From: Saccharina japonica
Lineage: Eukaryota > Sar > Phaeophyceae > Laminariales > Laminariaceae
Length of the DNA stretch: 64,000 nt
Assembly: GCA_008828725.1 (NCBI GenBank)
Contig: MEHQ01000010.1
Location: 457,867 to 521,866 of the forward strand
Direction: 5' to 3'
Part shown: positions 23,494 through 35,600 of the stretch, one piece after another
How the letters are laid out: each line of letters starts with the position of its first letter
Position numbering within the stretch: the first letter of the stretch is position 1
Notes under the pieces: model-generated
Seen by the model: the letters and a program-made list of their open reading frames with translations, nothing else
The model's database searches: none
What the model was told of the DNA's origin: nothing
Translations under genes and position numbers: made by a program

Positions 23494-23736
23494 TCTGCGG
23501 CTCGTCGAAGCGAGAGTGCCAGGCCCAACCCCAGAAGGCCAGTAAGTTGCAGCTACGGACAACATGTAACATGTGTAGTCGGAGAGAGGTATCGACAAGA
23601 AACGAGGGGTTTCCATATAATATGATGGCATGTACGATGTTGATGCATCTTCTGCTCCGCTGCTGCTACTGCTGCTGCATGCCAGTGTACCAGGCGCGTG
23701 TGCCACTGCCTGTCAACACCCCCCACGCTGAGTAGG
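23494..23736. promoter_or_regulatory. Shared 243 bp upstream region of two plastid genes
   Basis: The start codons of the methyltransferase (minus, 23493) and the TatB-like gene (plus, 23737) face away from each other across 243 bp, so both promoters and 5' leaders must fit here. The stretch has a GCTGCTGCTACTGCTGCTGC run at about 23657. I see no clear TATA box. That the promoter is bidirectional is inferred from the arrangement only. Confidence 0.6.
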
Positions 23737-26700
23737 ATGACGCCTTCTCGAAGACTAGGCGTGGCCCTTGTTTGCGCTTGCACGACGACCGTGGGGCTCG
23801 CTTTCGTTCCGAATGTAGGAACTGGATGCGCTGCTTTCCGACCAAGGCAAGGCGTTGAATCTCGCAATACCGTCATCCCCAGCTCTCAGCATCACAGCTC
23901 ATTCGCTGGCGCACCGATCATCCATGCCGGACGAGCAGCTGGACCGAGGAGACATGGGAACTTCGCGAAGCGTGGACGGAGCGGTCGAGGGAGGAGGTGC
24001 GATTTTTGGCACATCATAAAGGCTTGAGTGATGACACATCGAAAAAGCAGTCAAGTTTGGTGTGCTCATGCTGATGCGAGAGCCACCTGCCCTCCAACAT
24101 TAGAAGATCATGAGACATGAGACACTACGAGTAAAACTACAGTACATACGACTCGTACCAGTACTGCTGTACCAATACGTACGTAGACTTCTGTCGTACC
24201 CAAGGCGCCATTGTTTTATACAGGGGGCACATAGACTTCGCGCGACAGGAGGGTTTCTGAACTACAGTAGTACGACGTGGTGTGCCAGAAATCCCGGGTT
24301 CAGCGGCGAACCATACGCCGTACGAGCGTTGTCAGTGACCTTGATGGGTGCTGATAGTCCGTGGATTACCAGCCAGGTACCAGGTATCAGACTGCACACG
24401 AAAACCAAGCAGCATGCCTTCGATGACGTGAAGATTGGCGATGCCTCACGTCACCTGCCTTATGATACGTGGCAACGGAGAAACTTCAGTGCAACAGGCT
24501 CTAGGCGCCAGCCTCATGAAATGTGTGTATGCGACCAATGATGCTTCTCCCCGACTACCAGCAGATGTACAGGCAGTAGATACACATGCTGACGCTGCCA
24601 CAAAAGCCGAATGGTGGCAAACATGCAACCTTTTTATATTTATCCTAACTCACCCGTCTGGCTCCCGACCCCGCGCAGTATGGAGATGCTCTTGGGGTTC
24701 GACGACACCATCCTAGGGGTGGGTGCACCCGAGGTATTCATCATCTTGGCGGTTGGATATTTCGTGCTTGGCCCGGTGGAGCTGTTCAAGCTCACCAAGC
24801 AGGCGGGGGTCCTGGTGGGGCAGCTCAGGGACATTGGCCTGGGGACTGCGACAAGCCTCGGAAACATCATGGACGACCAGGTGCTGTGATTTGCGTTATG
24901 GTTCCTCAAAACTGTTACATGGCGGCACTCTGGTACTGCCAAGTGATGCGTGGGATGGCGGTGGGCTTGCTGATGTGTAGACTGCCGTTGCCTGCTAGGG
25001 TGCAGTAGTGGTGGAGACTATCGACTATTCACAGAGCAAAGCTCTGCATTCTGCACCTGGTGAAGATGTCTGAGTAGGGTTTTTCCGGTTTGCGTTCGTT
25101 GCAGCTCGTTCAAGCAGCACCTTGTTTCCCAGGCAGCTCAAGGATATTTTTGTGACGTTCGCGGTGAGCCCTTTGCTGTTGCGTGCCGGCAGCAGTTTGT
25201 TTCCTCGCTCTCTTTGGCCCCTGGCTAACCTGCAGCATGTCGCCCACGGCCGTCTTTTGTATGTCACTGTCTGCCCCTACTTTTTCCATCGATATGCTTG
25301 AAGATCAAGCAAGCGGAACAGGTCGCGTCTGGGGAGAGGCCTCCGGGGTACTTTGATCCCGAGCAAGAGTCCCCTATAGGCGAAGAAGACGAGTTTGAAG
25401 AAGTCACCGTGAGTTCCTACCTTCAACGCCGTTTTCTTTTTGCCTGAGTAGGCAACCTACTATTTAAACTACTGAATCACGTCCCGATCGCATTCTCCAT
25501 CTCGGCATCGCGCCGTCGTGGGTTGACATCCGTTGTAGCCCCCGACAGTTTAGGCAGGGGGTGTGGTACTTGATCTGTGTCGGCAGGCGTGGGCCATGTG
25601 CCGTGGGTATGTTTTGTGGCCGTACTGGGCATCATACCGTTCGCGACAGCGCTTGAGAAAGTAACGTTGGCTCGACATGTGTCGAAACATAAGAAAATGC
25701 CATTGTAGACCACACCCTGCGCCACATACAATTTTGTGACTGGAAAAGAAGAATTACTTACGTAGTATCGCGTTATGTGTGTAGCTCAATAGTTTAGGAC
25801 GTGAAGCGTCTCACAGTTGCCAAGTACCCCGCTGGAACACCCGGAGTGTACACCTTTCCTGCAAGATCCCGTGAACCAATGACGCCCCTTGAGACGAAAG
25901 GCGAGTCTGCTACTGCCAACGCCATCGATCAGTCAATCAGCCACGCTCGACCCCCCCGATGACACCCTCACGATGAACGGCAGTTGGACGAGTTTGGACG
26001 CATTGTTTACGATGACGAAGCGCCAGCACCGAAGATCCCGGAGGAGGACCAGGCGCCGTTCTGGGACGGGTGGTCTACCGACAAGATGGGACTCAATGGA
26101 GAGGAGGTGCGACCATTTAGACGTGCTGCGTACATTACGGCTCTCTGGTAGTGCTCTGCAAGCACGCATGTGCGATGATGGCTGTGTCGTAGCTGTCCGC
26201 CCGCGCGGATGATGCGGCTTTGGTGTTTTTTTTTGCTGGGCCTACCCTGTCACTGCCTCCCTGGTGGGTACTTGCCGTGCCTGTGATGGACTGCGGGCTT
26301 GAGGAGACGGATCCAACGCTGTCCTGTGTATACGAAAACGAAATTGAAGCCATCGCGCACTTATCACAGACCCAGTGGGAATCTAAACGTTTCGCAGGAC
26401 GACTTGCAACTATTAATGTAGTACATACCTCTAGGCAAGCGACGTGAATTAACGCAGCCCTTCCTAATTATCTGGAAATGCCTCGTCGGAATCGGTCTTA
26501 ACTCTCGACACGTGTTCATATCTCCACCCTTCCCCTGAAACACTCAACGCCATTCTCAATGTTATCCAAGGGCCCATTGAAAGAAGCGAGCAAGTTCGCC
26601 AATCAGCTAAGCGGAGCCGTGAACAAGAAAGTCCTGGGTCTTGGCGACTCCGACGCTTCTCCCGACGCTGCCGACGTCGGGGCGGAGGCTTGGGAGGGGG

Positions 26701-27314
26701 CAGAGGCGGCTGCGGCCGTGACAGCCGGTGGGGCGGCTGGGGTTGGAATGGCCAACGAGTGGAAAGCGCCTACCGATGAGCTGGGCATGGACCAGGAGCT
26801 GGCCAATGATGTTCCTGCCGAGCTGAGCATCGACGAGCAGGTGCGTGACGGGGGCGTTGAAGTCATTACCCTGTGGGGTGTGCGGGCTTTACGAGGTGTG
26901 GGCTCTCTTCCAGCTCTGCTGCAACTTAATTAATAATAGTAATGAAGCTTGTGTCTATGATGGGTACCTGCTAGCTTGCTAAATTACTGTTAATCCGATT
27001 AACTCCGCTTTCTTGAACGACAGTTTGAACGACTGGACACAATCGCGGCTCTGGAGGAAGAGCGAGCAACGACGATGCAGCGGCTGGAAGCGAGAATCGA
27101 GGCCAAAATCGGCAGCATAAAGAACGAGTTGCTAGAGCTTGTCGACGAGGACTTCCAAGAAAAGAGGGCTAAGGTCAACCGAGAATTTGCGGCGAAGACA
27201 GCGGCCAAGGCGGCTAAGGCTAAGGCCGCCGCTGATACCGCATCAGCAAGCGACACCGAAGCAGGGAACAGAACAACAACGGCAACGGCGGGTCGCGTTA
27301 GGGAAGAGCAATAG
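23737..27314 (+). CDS. Plastid TatB/Hcf106-like Sec-independent translocase subunit
   Basis: Six exons: 23737-23996, 24679-24880, 25304-25408, 25984-26106, 26571-26840, 27024-27314; 416 residues, consistent phases. Residues 1-22 form a signal peptide ending GLA|FVP, the plastid presequence motif, followed by a basic Ser/Arg-rich transit region. Exon 2 holds the family core: GVGAPEVFIILAVGYFVLGP, a short membrane helix with the conserved Pro-Glu at its start and the Gly-Pro hinge after it, then the amphipathic helix VELFKLTKQAGVLVGQLRDI. In the family this subunit recognises twin-arginine proteins at the thylakoid membrane together with TatC. The long tail is acidic and Ala-rich, and the last exon is a Lys/Glu/Ala coiled coil, far longer than bacterial TatB (~170). 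The start of exon 3 could also be at 25310. Confidence 0.82.
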
Positions 27315-29286
27315 CGGGCGCAGGCGGGGAGGGGTAACGGGCACCCGCAGAAACCATCGAGGTTTTGTGGCGGCGACGAGCGGGGATGCGCTCGGCTCGA
27401 CGGCCACGTGTTGAAGCTTATCGACATGAACGTCATTTTCGAGGAAGTTAATATTGTGTATCTGGTATGCGGAGGCGGTATTGCGGGTAAGCGAAGCAGG
27501 CCTGCGAATAATCAATCACGAGCAGGGTGTTGTCCATCATGGTTTGATACATTATTGTAAGCGTGGACTTGGCGGTATCGAGCGCTGATTTTGTGTATGG
27601 TCCAGAGAGTATAGCCCAAGGTTCTCGACTATTATCTTAAACTTGCAACGCTATCATCAATCATTGTCGGTGCACACCTGCGTAAGGTACGACAACTGCG
27701 AGATAAGACCATTTTCCCGCTGTAAGCAGCGTGTGCAACACATGTTGTACTATCGCCCGACCAGTCGTAGGCATTGCTGTGGACGTCGCACAGACAGCAT
27801 GCGGTTTGCTTCCAAGTGACCACGGCATTGCGATGTTCGTATCGTGTGCACCTGTTTGCTCTTGAAGGGGCTGTGCTAAGCGCCGCCACACGGCCGGTAC
27901 ATTCCACGTTTGACCTACTACTCTACGTGCCGCTATGTACCTGGTAGTCCTTAACCGTGGTATATGCGTTACTCCTTTTGAACGGCTTCATTGCGATACG
28001 AGTAGCGACACAAGGGGCAGTTGGTTCCGACCTAATCGTAGACTTGACTATTAGTTGTAGTGTCCCAGTGATGTGGTGGCGTGAGGTGCCAATGTGTGCA
28101 ACGTACAGTTTTGGGTACCGTACACACACGCGTCGTACACCATGTTGCGAAAGCGCCATACATATTAGCCACACACTTCATATAACAGTGAAACTCGAAC
28201 GTAAAAACGTACACACTGGGTGGACTTCACGCAAACAAACAAGTAACTCACGTGGCCTCTAAACGATTGTGTTGTGAAATACGCGGCAGAAAAACCGAAG
28301 TAACAATCTACGGTATTTTTTCCCTCCACCTTCTACGTTTCATAGGAAAAGGGGGGTAATGTACGCCGATTCCGACGGCATCACGTCAATCTACTCGGTG
28401 TTTTCAGCCTTGAGTCCCAAACGCTCAAGTTGCGCTCAACACCACCACCACACTATCACTATCACTTCCCGCTGCTATTACTACGGCGGTTCACAATAAA
28501 CAGGACCTCACACTCCAGGACCCGATCAACCATTAGTGTTGAGGGAAAAGCGTATGACACCAATGCCCTTTTCTTGACCCCTCTTCCGGCAAGCAGAGCG
28601 AGTGAGGCCATGCTTGGTCCTTGAATCAATAGCCATAAGGGCGGGGCATTACCTCCACACGGTTCATCTATATTTTTTGTTGCGTTCACCAGCTACGTGA
28701 TTGCGTTACAAGTCGCCGGTTTGGTGCAAGGCGCGGGAGCTGTATACGATCGTAGCTTTGTGACTTTCGCCACGCGTGGCGCTGCTCTGCACGGTTTTTT
28801 ACGATAGACCTGTCGCCTACCAGAGATAAAACTAGCACTCAGCACCCGTAAAAAGCTTGCCCCGAAAAAAACAAAAAAGAGGTTTTGGGATCTCCCCCCT
28901 GCCTCCTTCGCAGCTTGGGGCGTGCCTACCTGACGCACCGCTGGTCAACCTATAGCCGTGCATACGAGGGCTTACAAAAATAGAAATCAAATCGAGACCG
29001 CTAAAAAGGCGAAGGCATGGACGTCTATCGTAACATAACCTCAATACAAAACCACGCGACAACGTAAAAACTACTTATGCATACGATCCAAGCAGCAGCG
29101 TCGGGTGGGTAAGCGAGGACAAGACCCGTGATTGGGGGCATCAAACATCGCATTCCAACTACTCCTATAAATGCGCGCAACCACTCCTGCGGCAAAAACA
29201 AACCAAAACTAACCCCCCACAAGCACCGCGATACTGCTGTACATGTACACGAATCAATTGACAATCGTGCCTCTTCGATGAACGTG
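27315..29286. other. Intergenic region between convergent genes
   Basis: It lies between the 3' ends of the TatB-like and MED6 genes. I see no exon with family resemblance. It must hold both 3' untranslated regions. Nothing else stands out apart from several TACCTGGTA words. Confidence 0.5.
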
Positions 29287-32200
29287 TCATCGAACGGGCT
29301 TTGGTGGTTCTGCAGATGCTGTAGTCTTGCTTCCCACCGTCATCGCCGCTGGGGCCTCGCTTTTCACCTGTGCCGCGCTGCTCGCCTTCAGGCCCGCGGC
29401 AGCGCTACTCGTACTCGTGCTCGAACTGCTACTGGCAGTTGCTGTGCCCGTAGAAACAACAGCCTTCCGCTTCACCCCTCGAGCGCCGTCTCCCTCTCCG
29501 TCAATGTACTTTCCCACGAGGCCCTGAAACACAGGAAGGGCGCAAAAAACAGAGATCGGAGGGGACAGCGCGGCATGCAGCACGCGGTATGGCATCCCAC
29601 TTTCAATATCTGGAACAGAGAGAAAAAATCATATCCCTACGGCATTTCTTATTGGTGATTCTTGCATGTGCCACCCGTCGCAACCCCCCCCCCCAACTGC
29701 AGCGCCAGCACCTAGACACTAGACACAGCACGGGTTGATACAGCGAAAACCTTTAGTGTTTCGTAGCAAGATCTGCACACGGGAAGGTGAGGTGTTCAGT
29801 ATATACGACGAATTCGCTCGGAGGCTTGCAATGTGTACAGAAAACCGTATTCAAACTAAGGTCGTAGGCTGTCGAAACAATATCTGAGACCCGCGCGCAC
29901 AGGGGTCTTAAGAGAAGTTTAAGCTTGCGATATTCTCCGACTGCCACCCTACCCACCATCAGGATGTTATCCATGGAGAGCTTGAGCGCTGCCTTGGCAT
30001 CGCCATCTTCCGCCTTAGCCCCAGCAGCTCCCGCTGCCTCCACCTTCTCCTTGAGGGCTTTCGCCTCCTTTTGCCATGCCCAGTCGTAGCCACCGGCCGA
30101 GTCGTTCAGCTCTGCCAACTTGGACAATTCCACTGATGTCGAGTGCAACAGAGTCAAGAGTCCAGGGTACCGGTCCGGACACCAAGTGCAGCCGGACAAG
30201 ACGGGTGTGAGGGGGGGGATTGAGCCCCGATTCGCTTGACCTTCTAGTATCTCATGTACAAATGTAGTAGCACAGCGCCTGCTATGAGCAAAGGTGGCGC
30301 ATACAGTTCGTGGTCCCAGCCTCGGCTACATGCTGTACAGTACAGGACACCTAATAAGAAACAGGACATATATTCCAGGCCGGATTTTTTAATTCGAGAG
30401 AGGGTGCTTTCTGCGCTGATTCTAAGATGACGACTCCCGAATTTCTTATTTTTTTCTAAATTTCAGCCTGGCTTTCTTATTAGCCTGTTTCTTATTAGGT
30501 GTCCTGTACTGTAAGTCGTACCAGGTATACCACTGAATAGCCAACACACTCACAGTTAGTAGGCAAACCTTCCGTCGTACTATAAATAATACCGGTATCG
30601 TAGGTCTCACCGAAGGCGTTGTTGAGATGGTGCGTGAACTTGTTGAGGCGGGACTTGATGAGCTTCTGCACTGTGGGAGTCTGGTAGATGACACCTTCCA
30701 TGATGTAGTAGATCGCCTGTACTTCAATGGAGGTCCGGCTCTTCCGCATTTGTTTCTGGGGCAATGAATTTGTCGACCGACAAACAATTTTAGTCTAGAG
30801 TCTAGAAACGCATGCCTGTGAGTCTTTGTGTGCACTGCTGTTGCATGATGCATTGGCCATGTATACGAGGTACGACAATATATGTGCTACACGAGACAAC
30901 GTACTGGGTTGAATTAGAAACGCACCAACACGTGTTACTACTATTAAGCACACGTAATAATAAACATTTGGCTGAACTTTAAGATGATCAGCTGGAACTT
31001 TTCAACGAATGGGCAGTGCGCAGTGAGCAGTGCAGCAATCGAGTTGGCGACTTCGAGGCAGACGAGTGCACTCATCGTATGTACCACGCAAACGACATAC
31101 CGATAACGATACGAGCATGTTAATGTGTTCCAAGTGCTGTGTATTAAATTTGCGTGACCATCATGTGTGTAATAACGGTACTGCTGTACCAGGTAGAGCA
31201 CAGCAGTAGATACTACAGCAGTAGGGTACCGCCATCTACAAGGAAAAAAAGTGTACCAGGTAGAGCACAGCAGTAGATACTGGTATCGCCATCTACAAGG
31301 AAAAAAGTGCAGCGAATGCCAGATAGACCGGGTTGGGGACTTCATCAGAGGTGTTTCGTCACATCTGGTACACTCGTATCGGGACTATCATACATACTAC
31401 GTACTGTGTACTATTAATAACTGTTCTGGTATCATACTCCGAGAATATCTACCTACATACTCGTAAGTACCAGCAATCGCATGCCAACCGACCTTGACGA
31501 CAAACAGGCGCCGAGGTTGCGGACCGACTGGGGCAGGCTGGCCAGGTGGCAAGAAGGACATCTCTTCGGGGAGGTCTTCCAGCATAAACCTGCGTGATAA
31601 TTGGACATGGTGGGCGACCGGGTCAGAAATCAGTAGAATGCAGTACATACTGCTGTAATGGATTACCATTGAACGCATGATGGACTTGCCTGCCGCATAA
31701 CTAGGAGTACGGTCGGCGACGGTTGGTGCCTCCGTCAGTTGTCCGCATATGGGGGAAGTCGCTTCGAGATCGCGACATCTCGTTGGCGGGGCACAGGCTA
31801 CCTCTGCGCCTGCAGCTGTGCTCGTACGCTACCTGTACTGCTGTAGAGCTACCTAGCAGTGGTGCGGCCGCTGGAAATGTTATGATGAGTGCCGACACCA
31901 CCGGCGGCAAAGTATTCCACACTCGACAATGATGTGCAAACCCGGGCTCAAACTAGGCAGCCGTGTGGCAAGAAGAGGTGACCACAACGTCAACATCTCG
32001 TGGGTTACGTACTCCACATTCAAACCCACCAAAGTTACCTTTTCAAACACACCTACAGCCTACTCGTACAGACAGAGGTACGTTTCGGCAACGGGCAGTT
32101 TAAGACGAGCACAATTCTGCTGCTGCTGTCGATGCTCCAGTGCAGCAACCTTCTCCAAGTCCAACGTTAATTCGCGACCCTGTATCTCTACCACGACGGG

Positions 32201-32447
32201 GGAAAGGGGCGAAGCAACCAGTATCGATGTAAACAGCCACTCACTCCAGGCCAGTGAGGTTGAGGAGCCCCTCGCGAGGATCCACCCCCTGCATCCTGCA
32301 CTGCTCGTTGTTGCAAGCTTTGTTGTAGAAAGGGCTCAGGGCAAAGTAGTCCAAAGCATTTTCCGGACCCAGTCCCCACTGCTGCAGCCACACGGGGTCA
32401 ATGAATGAGATGGACTCCGGATCTTCTTCTGCACCAGGGAACTCCAT
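29287..32447 (-). CDS. MED6: Mediator complex subunit 6
   Basis: Five exons (minus): 32447-32245, 31589-31493, 30755-30611, 30132-29957, 29523-29287; 285 residues. Mediator links transcription factors to RNA polymerase II, and MED6 is a conserved head-module subunit. Visible family signatures are DYFALSPFYNKACNNE in exon 1, LFVVKKQMRKS across the exon 2/3 join, and AIYYIMEGVIYQTPTVQKLI with SRLNKFTHHLNNAF in exon 3. The segment GGYDWAWQKE in exon 4 follows. The C-terminal exon is low complexity, rich in Ser, Ala, Thr and Lys. The start is the first ATG of the frame (MEFPGAEEDPES); only a GTG lies upstream. Intron 3 carries a MITE at 30336, and intron 2 a tandem duplication at 31187. The gene is head-to-head with the L13a gene. 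Confidence 0.92.
30336..30513. mobile_element. 178 bp MITE with perfect 30 bp inverted ends
   Basis: The left end starts TACAGTACAGGACACCTAAT and continues AAGAAACAGG. The right end is its exact reverse complement. The interior encodes nothing. It sits in intron 3 of MED6 (30133-30610), is AT-rich, and could form a long hairpin in the pre-mRNA. The identical ends suggest recent activity. Confidence 0.9.
31187..31311. repeat. Tandem duplication, two ~62 bp units
   Basis: Each unit reads TACCAGGTAGAGCACAGCAG, then TAGATACT, then CGCCATCTACAAGGAAAAAA. The first unit has a 7-base insertion (ACAGCAG). It lies in MED6 intron 2. Confidence 0.85.
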
Positions 32448-32660
32448 AGTGATGGACACCCGCTGTAAAAGCGCGCTGTATCTCCCTTGGGCTGACTGCT
32501 GTGATGGTGTGTGAGAGATATCCCATTCAATTTGCTAAACTTGGAGTTTTCAATATCGTGGAACGTGTTTCGAGCGGAACTCCGGGGACGATTATGTGGA
32601 TGGTTCGTGGTTGGGAGGAAGCTCCACACACGTGATCCTAGGGCAAGGGTTACTGCCATC
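32448..32660. promoter_or_regulatory. Shared 213 bp upstream region of MED6 and L13a
   Basis: MED6 (minus, ATG at 32447) and ribosomal protein L13a (plus, ATG at 32661) diverge across 213 bp. No TATA box or pyrimidine-tract initiator is obvious. Shared promoter function is inferred from the spacing only. Confidence 0.55.
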
Positions 32661-35600
32661 ATGTTCGAGGCGCCGGTTGTCATCGATGGGCGTGGCCACC
32701 TTCTCGGACGCCTTGCGTCCGTCGTTGCGAAGGAGCTGCTTTGCGGCCAGAAGGTTATCCTCGTCCGCTGCGAGCAGATCACCATCTCGGGCTCCCGTGA
32801 GTGTTGCCTCCTGGCTTGTGCATGGGCCCTTGTGCATCGCCCATGTACTCGCGATACCCTCCGCTGCTTTGATCAAGGGGACGATAGGCTGGCTTCTCAA
32901 AGCATAGAACCGCAGTGCCAGTAAGAGCTGCTGTTGGTGCCTTAACTGCGTTGGACGGTGGACTTGGGTTGTTGTTGGAACCTTGGCACTTCTGTTAGGT
33001 AGAGAGATGGAAGGCTTGAGCGGTGGCGTTCAGGCGTCGAAGTTTGCCAGCTGGTGGCAGCCAATCGATAGTTGTTGTGTGAACGCGCTCGATTGATGGC
33101 CACATCCCATCTGGACCCCGTACCACTCGAGGGTGCCGAGGTATATAGGTTGTCTGCACTGGTATTGCAAGATTCATCGTGCGTAGGTGCATCATTTGAT
33201 CATGGCTTTGCACGCAGTTTATTGTAGCGCCGGCACCGTCAATGCTTTCTGGGCATCACATCTAGTCACACCTTTGGACTGTCTTTTGTTGTATGCCTAT
33301 CATAACACCAAACGTTGGTCCTCTTCCCGCAAGTATAGCTAGCACAGCACAGGAGTGGGCCACAAACGCTAAATCTGCTTCGTTACACGCTTCGTACAGC
33401 GCGAAATTGTGGAGCAGCCAGCAGCAGCAGTACTGGTGGACCAGGGGGCTGATATGATATCATACTGATATCAGCCTGTAACATCGATCGGCGTTTGCCT
33501 ATAATACTGGTATTGCAGTACGATAGTATAAACGAGTCGTACTCGTAGCCTTATTCCTGAGTGCTGCATTGTGAGTTGTGACCATCAACCGTACCACACG
33601 TGACGTTTTCTTCGTTGTGCCCACTGTTATGTTAGCTACACGCTCAAGCTGGCGGTCTCCGTCTTGACAAGATGTTGACACCGATGTATATACCTTTCTC
33701 TGTATTTTTCGGGATGTACATACCTTTATGTACGAGGTAGAATTGAGCAGTGCCCAAGCCGAGGCGAGAGCCTGACCCTGTTGCTTCCCCCCTTGCCCTA
33801 TCGACCGTACTCGGGCTGTTCCTTGTACTGCCGCAGTCGTCCGCAACAAGGTGAAGTACATGCAGTTCAAGAAGAAGAGGCACAACACCAACCCCAAGCG
33901 CGGCCCTTTCCACTTCCGCTCGCCTGCTCGCATCTTCTGGCGGACGGTGAGCTATCAACTGCTAGCTATACTATCGTGCAATACCAGTATTATAGGCAAC
34001 CGCCGATCGATGTTACAGGCTGATATCAGTATGATATCATATCAGCCCCCTGGTCCACCAGTACTGCTGCTGCTGGCTGCTCCACAATTTCGCGCTGTAC
34101 GAAGCGTGTAACGAAGCAGATTTAGCGTTTGTGGCCCACTCCTGTGCTGTGCCTGGCACATTGGAGTCACAGAGTGTGCCTTGCAGAGTGTGCCTCAAGT
34201 TCACTTTCCTGCTGTTTGTAATAGTGTAGCTATTGAAACACACGAAATGCTCTTGAGCCTAATGGCGAGGCCACCGCCATGTTGACGTTATTGAAAAACT
34301 GTCGTTTTGAGATGGAACCCTCGGTTTCAGAGGTCACTTGCCACTTGCCGTGTCCCACCTCCTTTAGGACCGGCACCGACTCGTCGACTCGTGTACAGTA
34401 CTCGTAGTGGCCCCTAGTGCCGGTGGAGTAGTGCCGGCTGCCTGTCCAAGTACCTGTGACTTGTGACATAACTTGCCACAGATGGGATACACCAGTGTGT
34501 GGGGTAGTGGCAGTTGCCGCTATGTATACTGCTGAAATGTTTTTGGCTGGTGCATACCGGGACTGTAGAGGGACCAATACTGTACCAGGTGTACCATATG
34601 GGTATAGTACTCAGTGGAATTGTGAAGCGTTCCAGGATGTCAAGAGTGCAGGAACTACGTTATCATATCTGTCTCGACCGCCCCAACGAGGGAGGCCTAT
34701 TGTAAATTTCTACATGTATTAGTCGAAGTCGGGCTTGCCAGTATCTGCGTGCGGAAGCGGTACGTAGCGCTTCCAAGGCCAGCCCTAAGCTTGTACAGTC
34801 TGAAGAGCATTCATGGAGTAAACAGGCAAACACAAAGTGCTCCGGGTAGTATATATGTAAAGAGACTATGATGTGTTGCTCCTCAGCTTTCTTCTGACCT
34901 CATGCTCCCGTGTTTCTCTTGTCGTCTGCGTATATTGTTGGCGCGAAACAGGTCCGCGGCATGATCCCCCGGAAGACGGCCAGGGGCGAGGAGGCTCTTG
35001 CCCGCCTTTCGGTGAGTCTACTGTAGAACAGCCTACGAGTATTAACTTGAACGTGGAAATAGTTCGCAGATGCGAATGGCGCCGTGTGTAAAACACAATG
35101 TGCGAAGGGCACGCAGAACGCGCAGTCGGGGCAAGACGCGAAACCGTTCTGGCATATGTATAGGTCGTACCCTCAGGTATACCTGGTACTGTACAGTGTA
35201 CAGTAGCAACGACGCCGATCTCGGAAGACAAGCAACTGTCACGAGGAATTTTGCGTTTTGTTAGCAATTACACTACAACGAGTGAAGACCAACTCGGTGG
35301 CGGTAGGCCTCGTTCGCTTTTGATGCTCCCTTAACCGGCTAGGCTAAAAAAAAGCATGCGGCAGTATAGCCCGCATGTTTGAAGTACGTTGTCCAGTTCT
35401 GGCCGTATGGCCGCCCTCTCTGTTGCGTGTCGGCGTTTGTTTGACCCCCCCCCCCCGCTATTACCTGCCCCCACCTGCCTGTTGCTTTTCAACGCGCGCG
35501 AACGATAGTGCTACGAGGGCATCCCGTCGCCCTACGACAAGAAGAAGCGCATGGTTGTGCCCAACGCTCTTCAGGTCATCAAGATGGCGCCCGGCCGCCG

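Noticed and set aside
23494..23706. Upstream in-frame extension of the methyltransferase first exon
   Set aside because: The signal peptide and Ala-Phe motif start exactly at the ATG at 23493; the extension is unlike any presequence and would overlap the shared promoter.
25087..25193. Possible extra exon of the TatB-like gene
   Set aside because: An open frame exists, but its phase does not fit exon 2 (24880, phase 0) and exon 3 joins directly.
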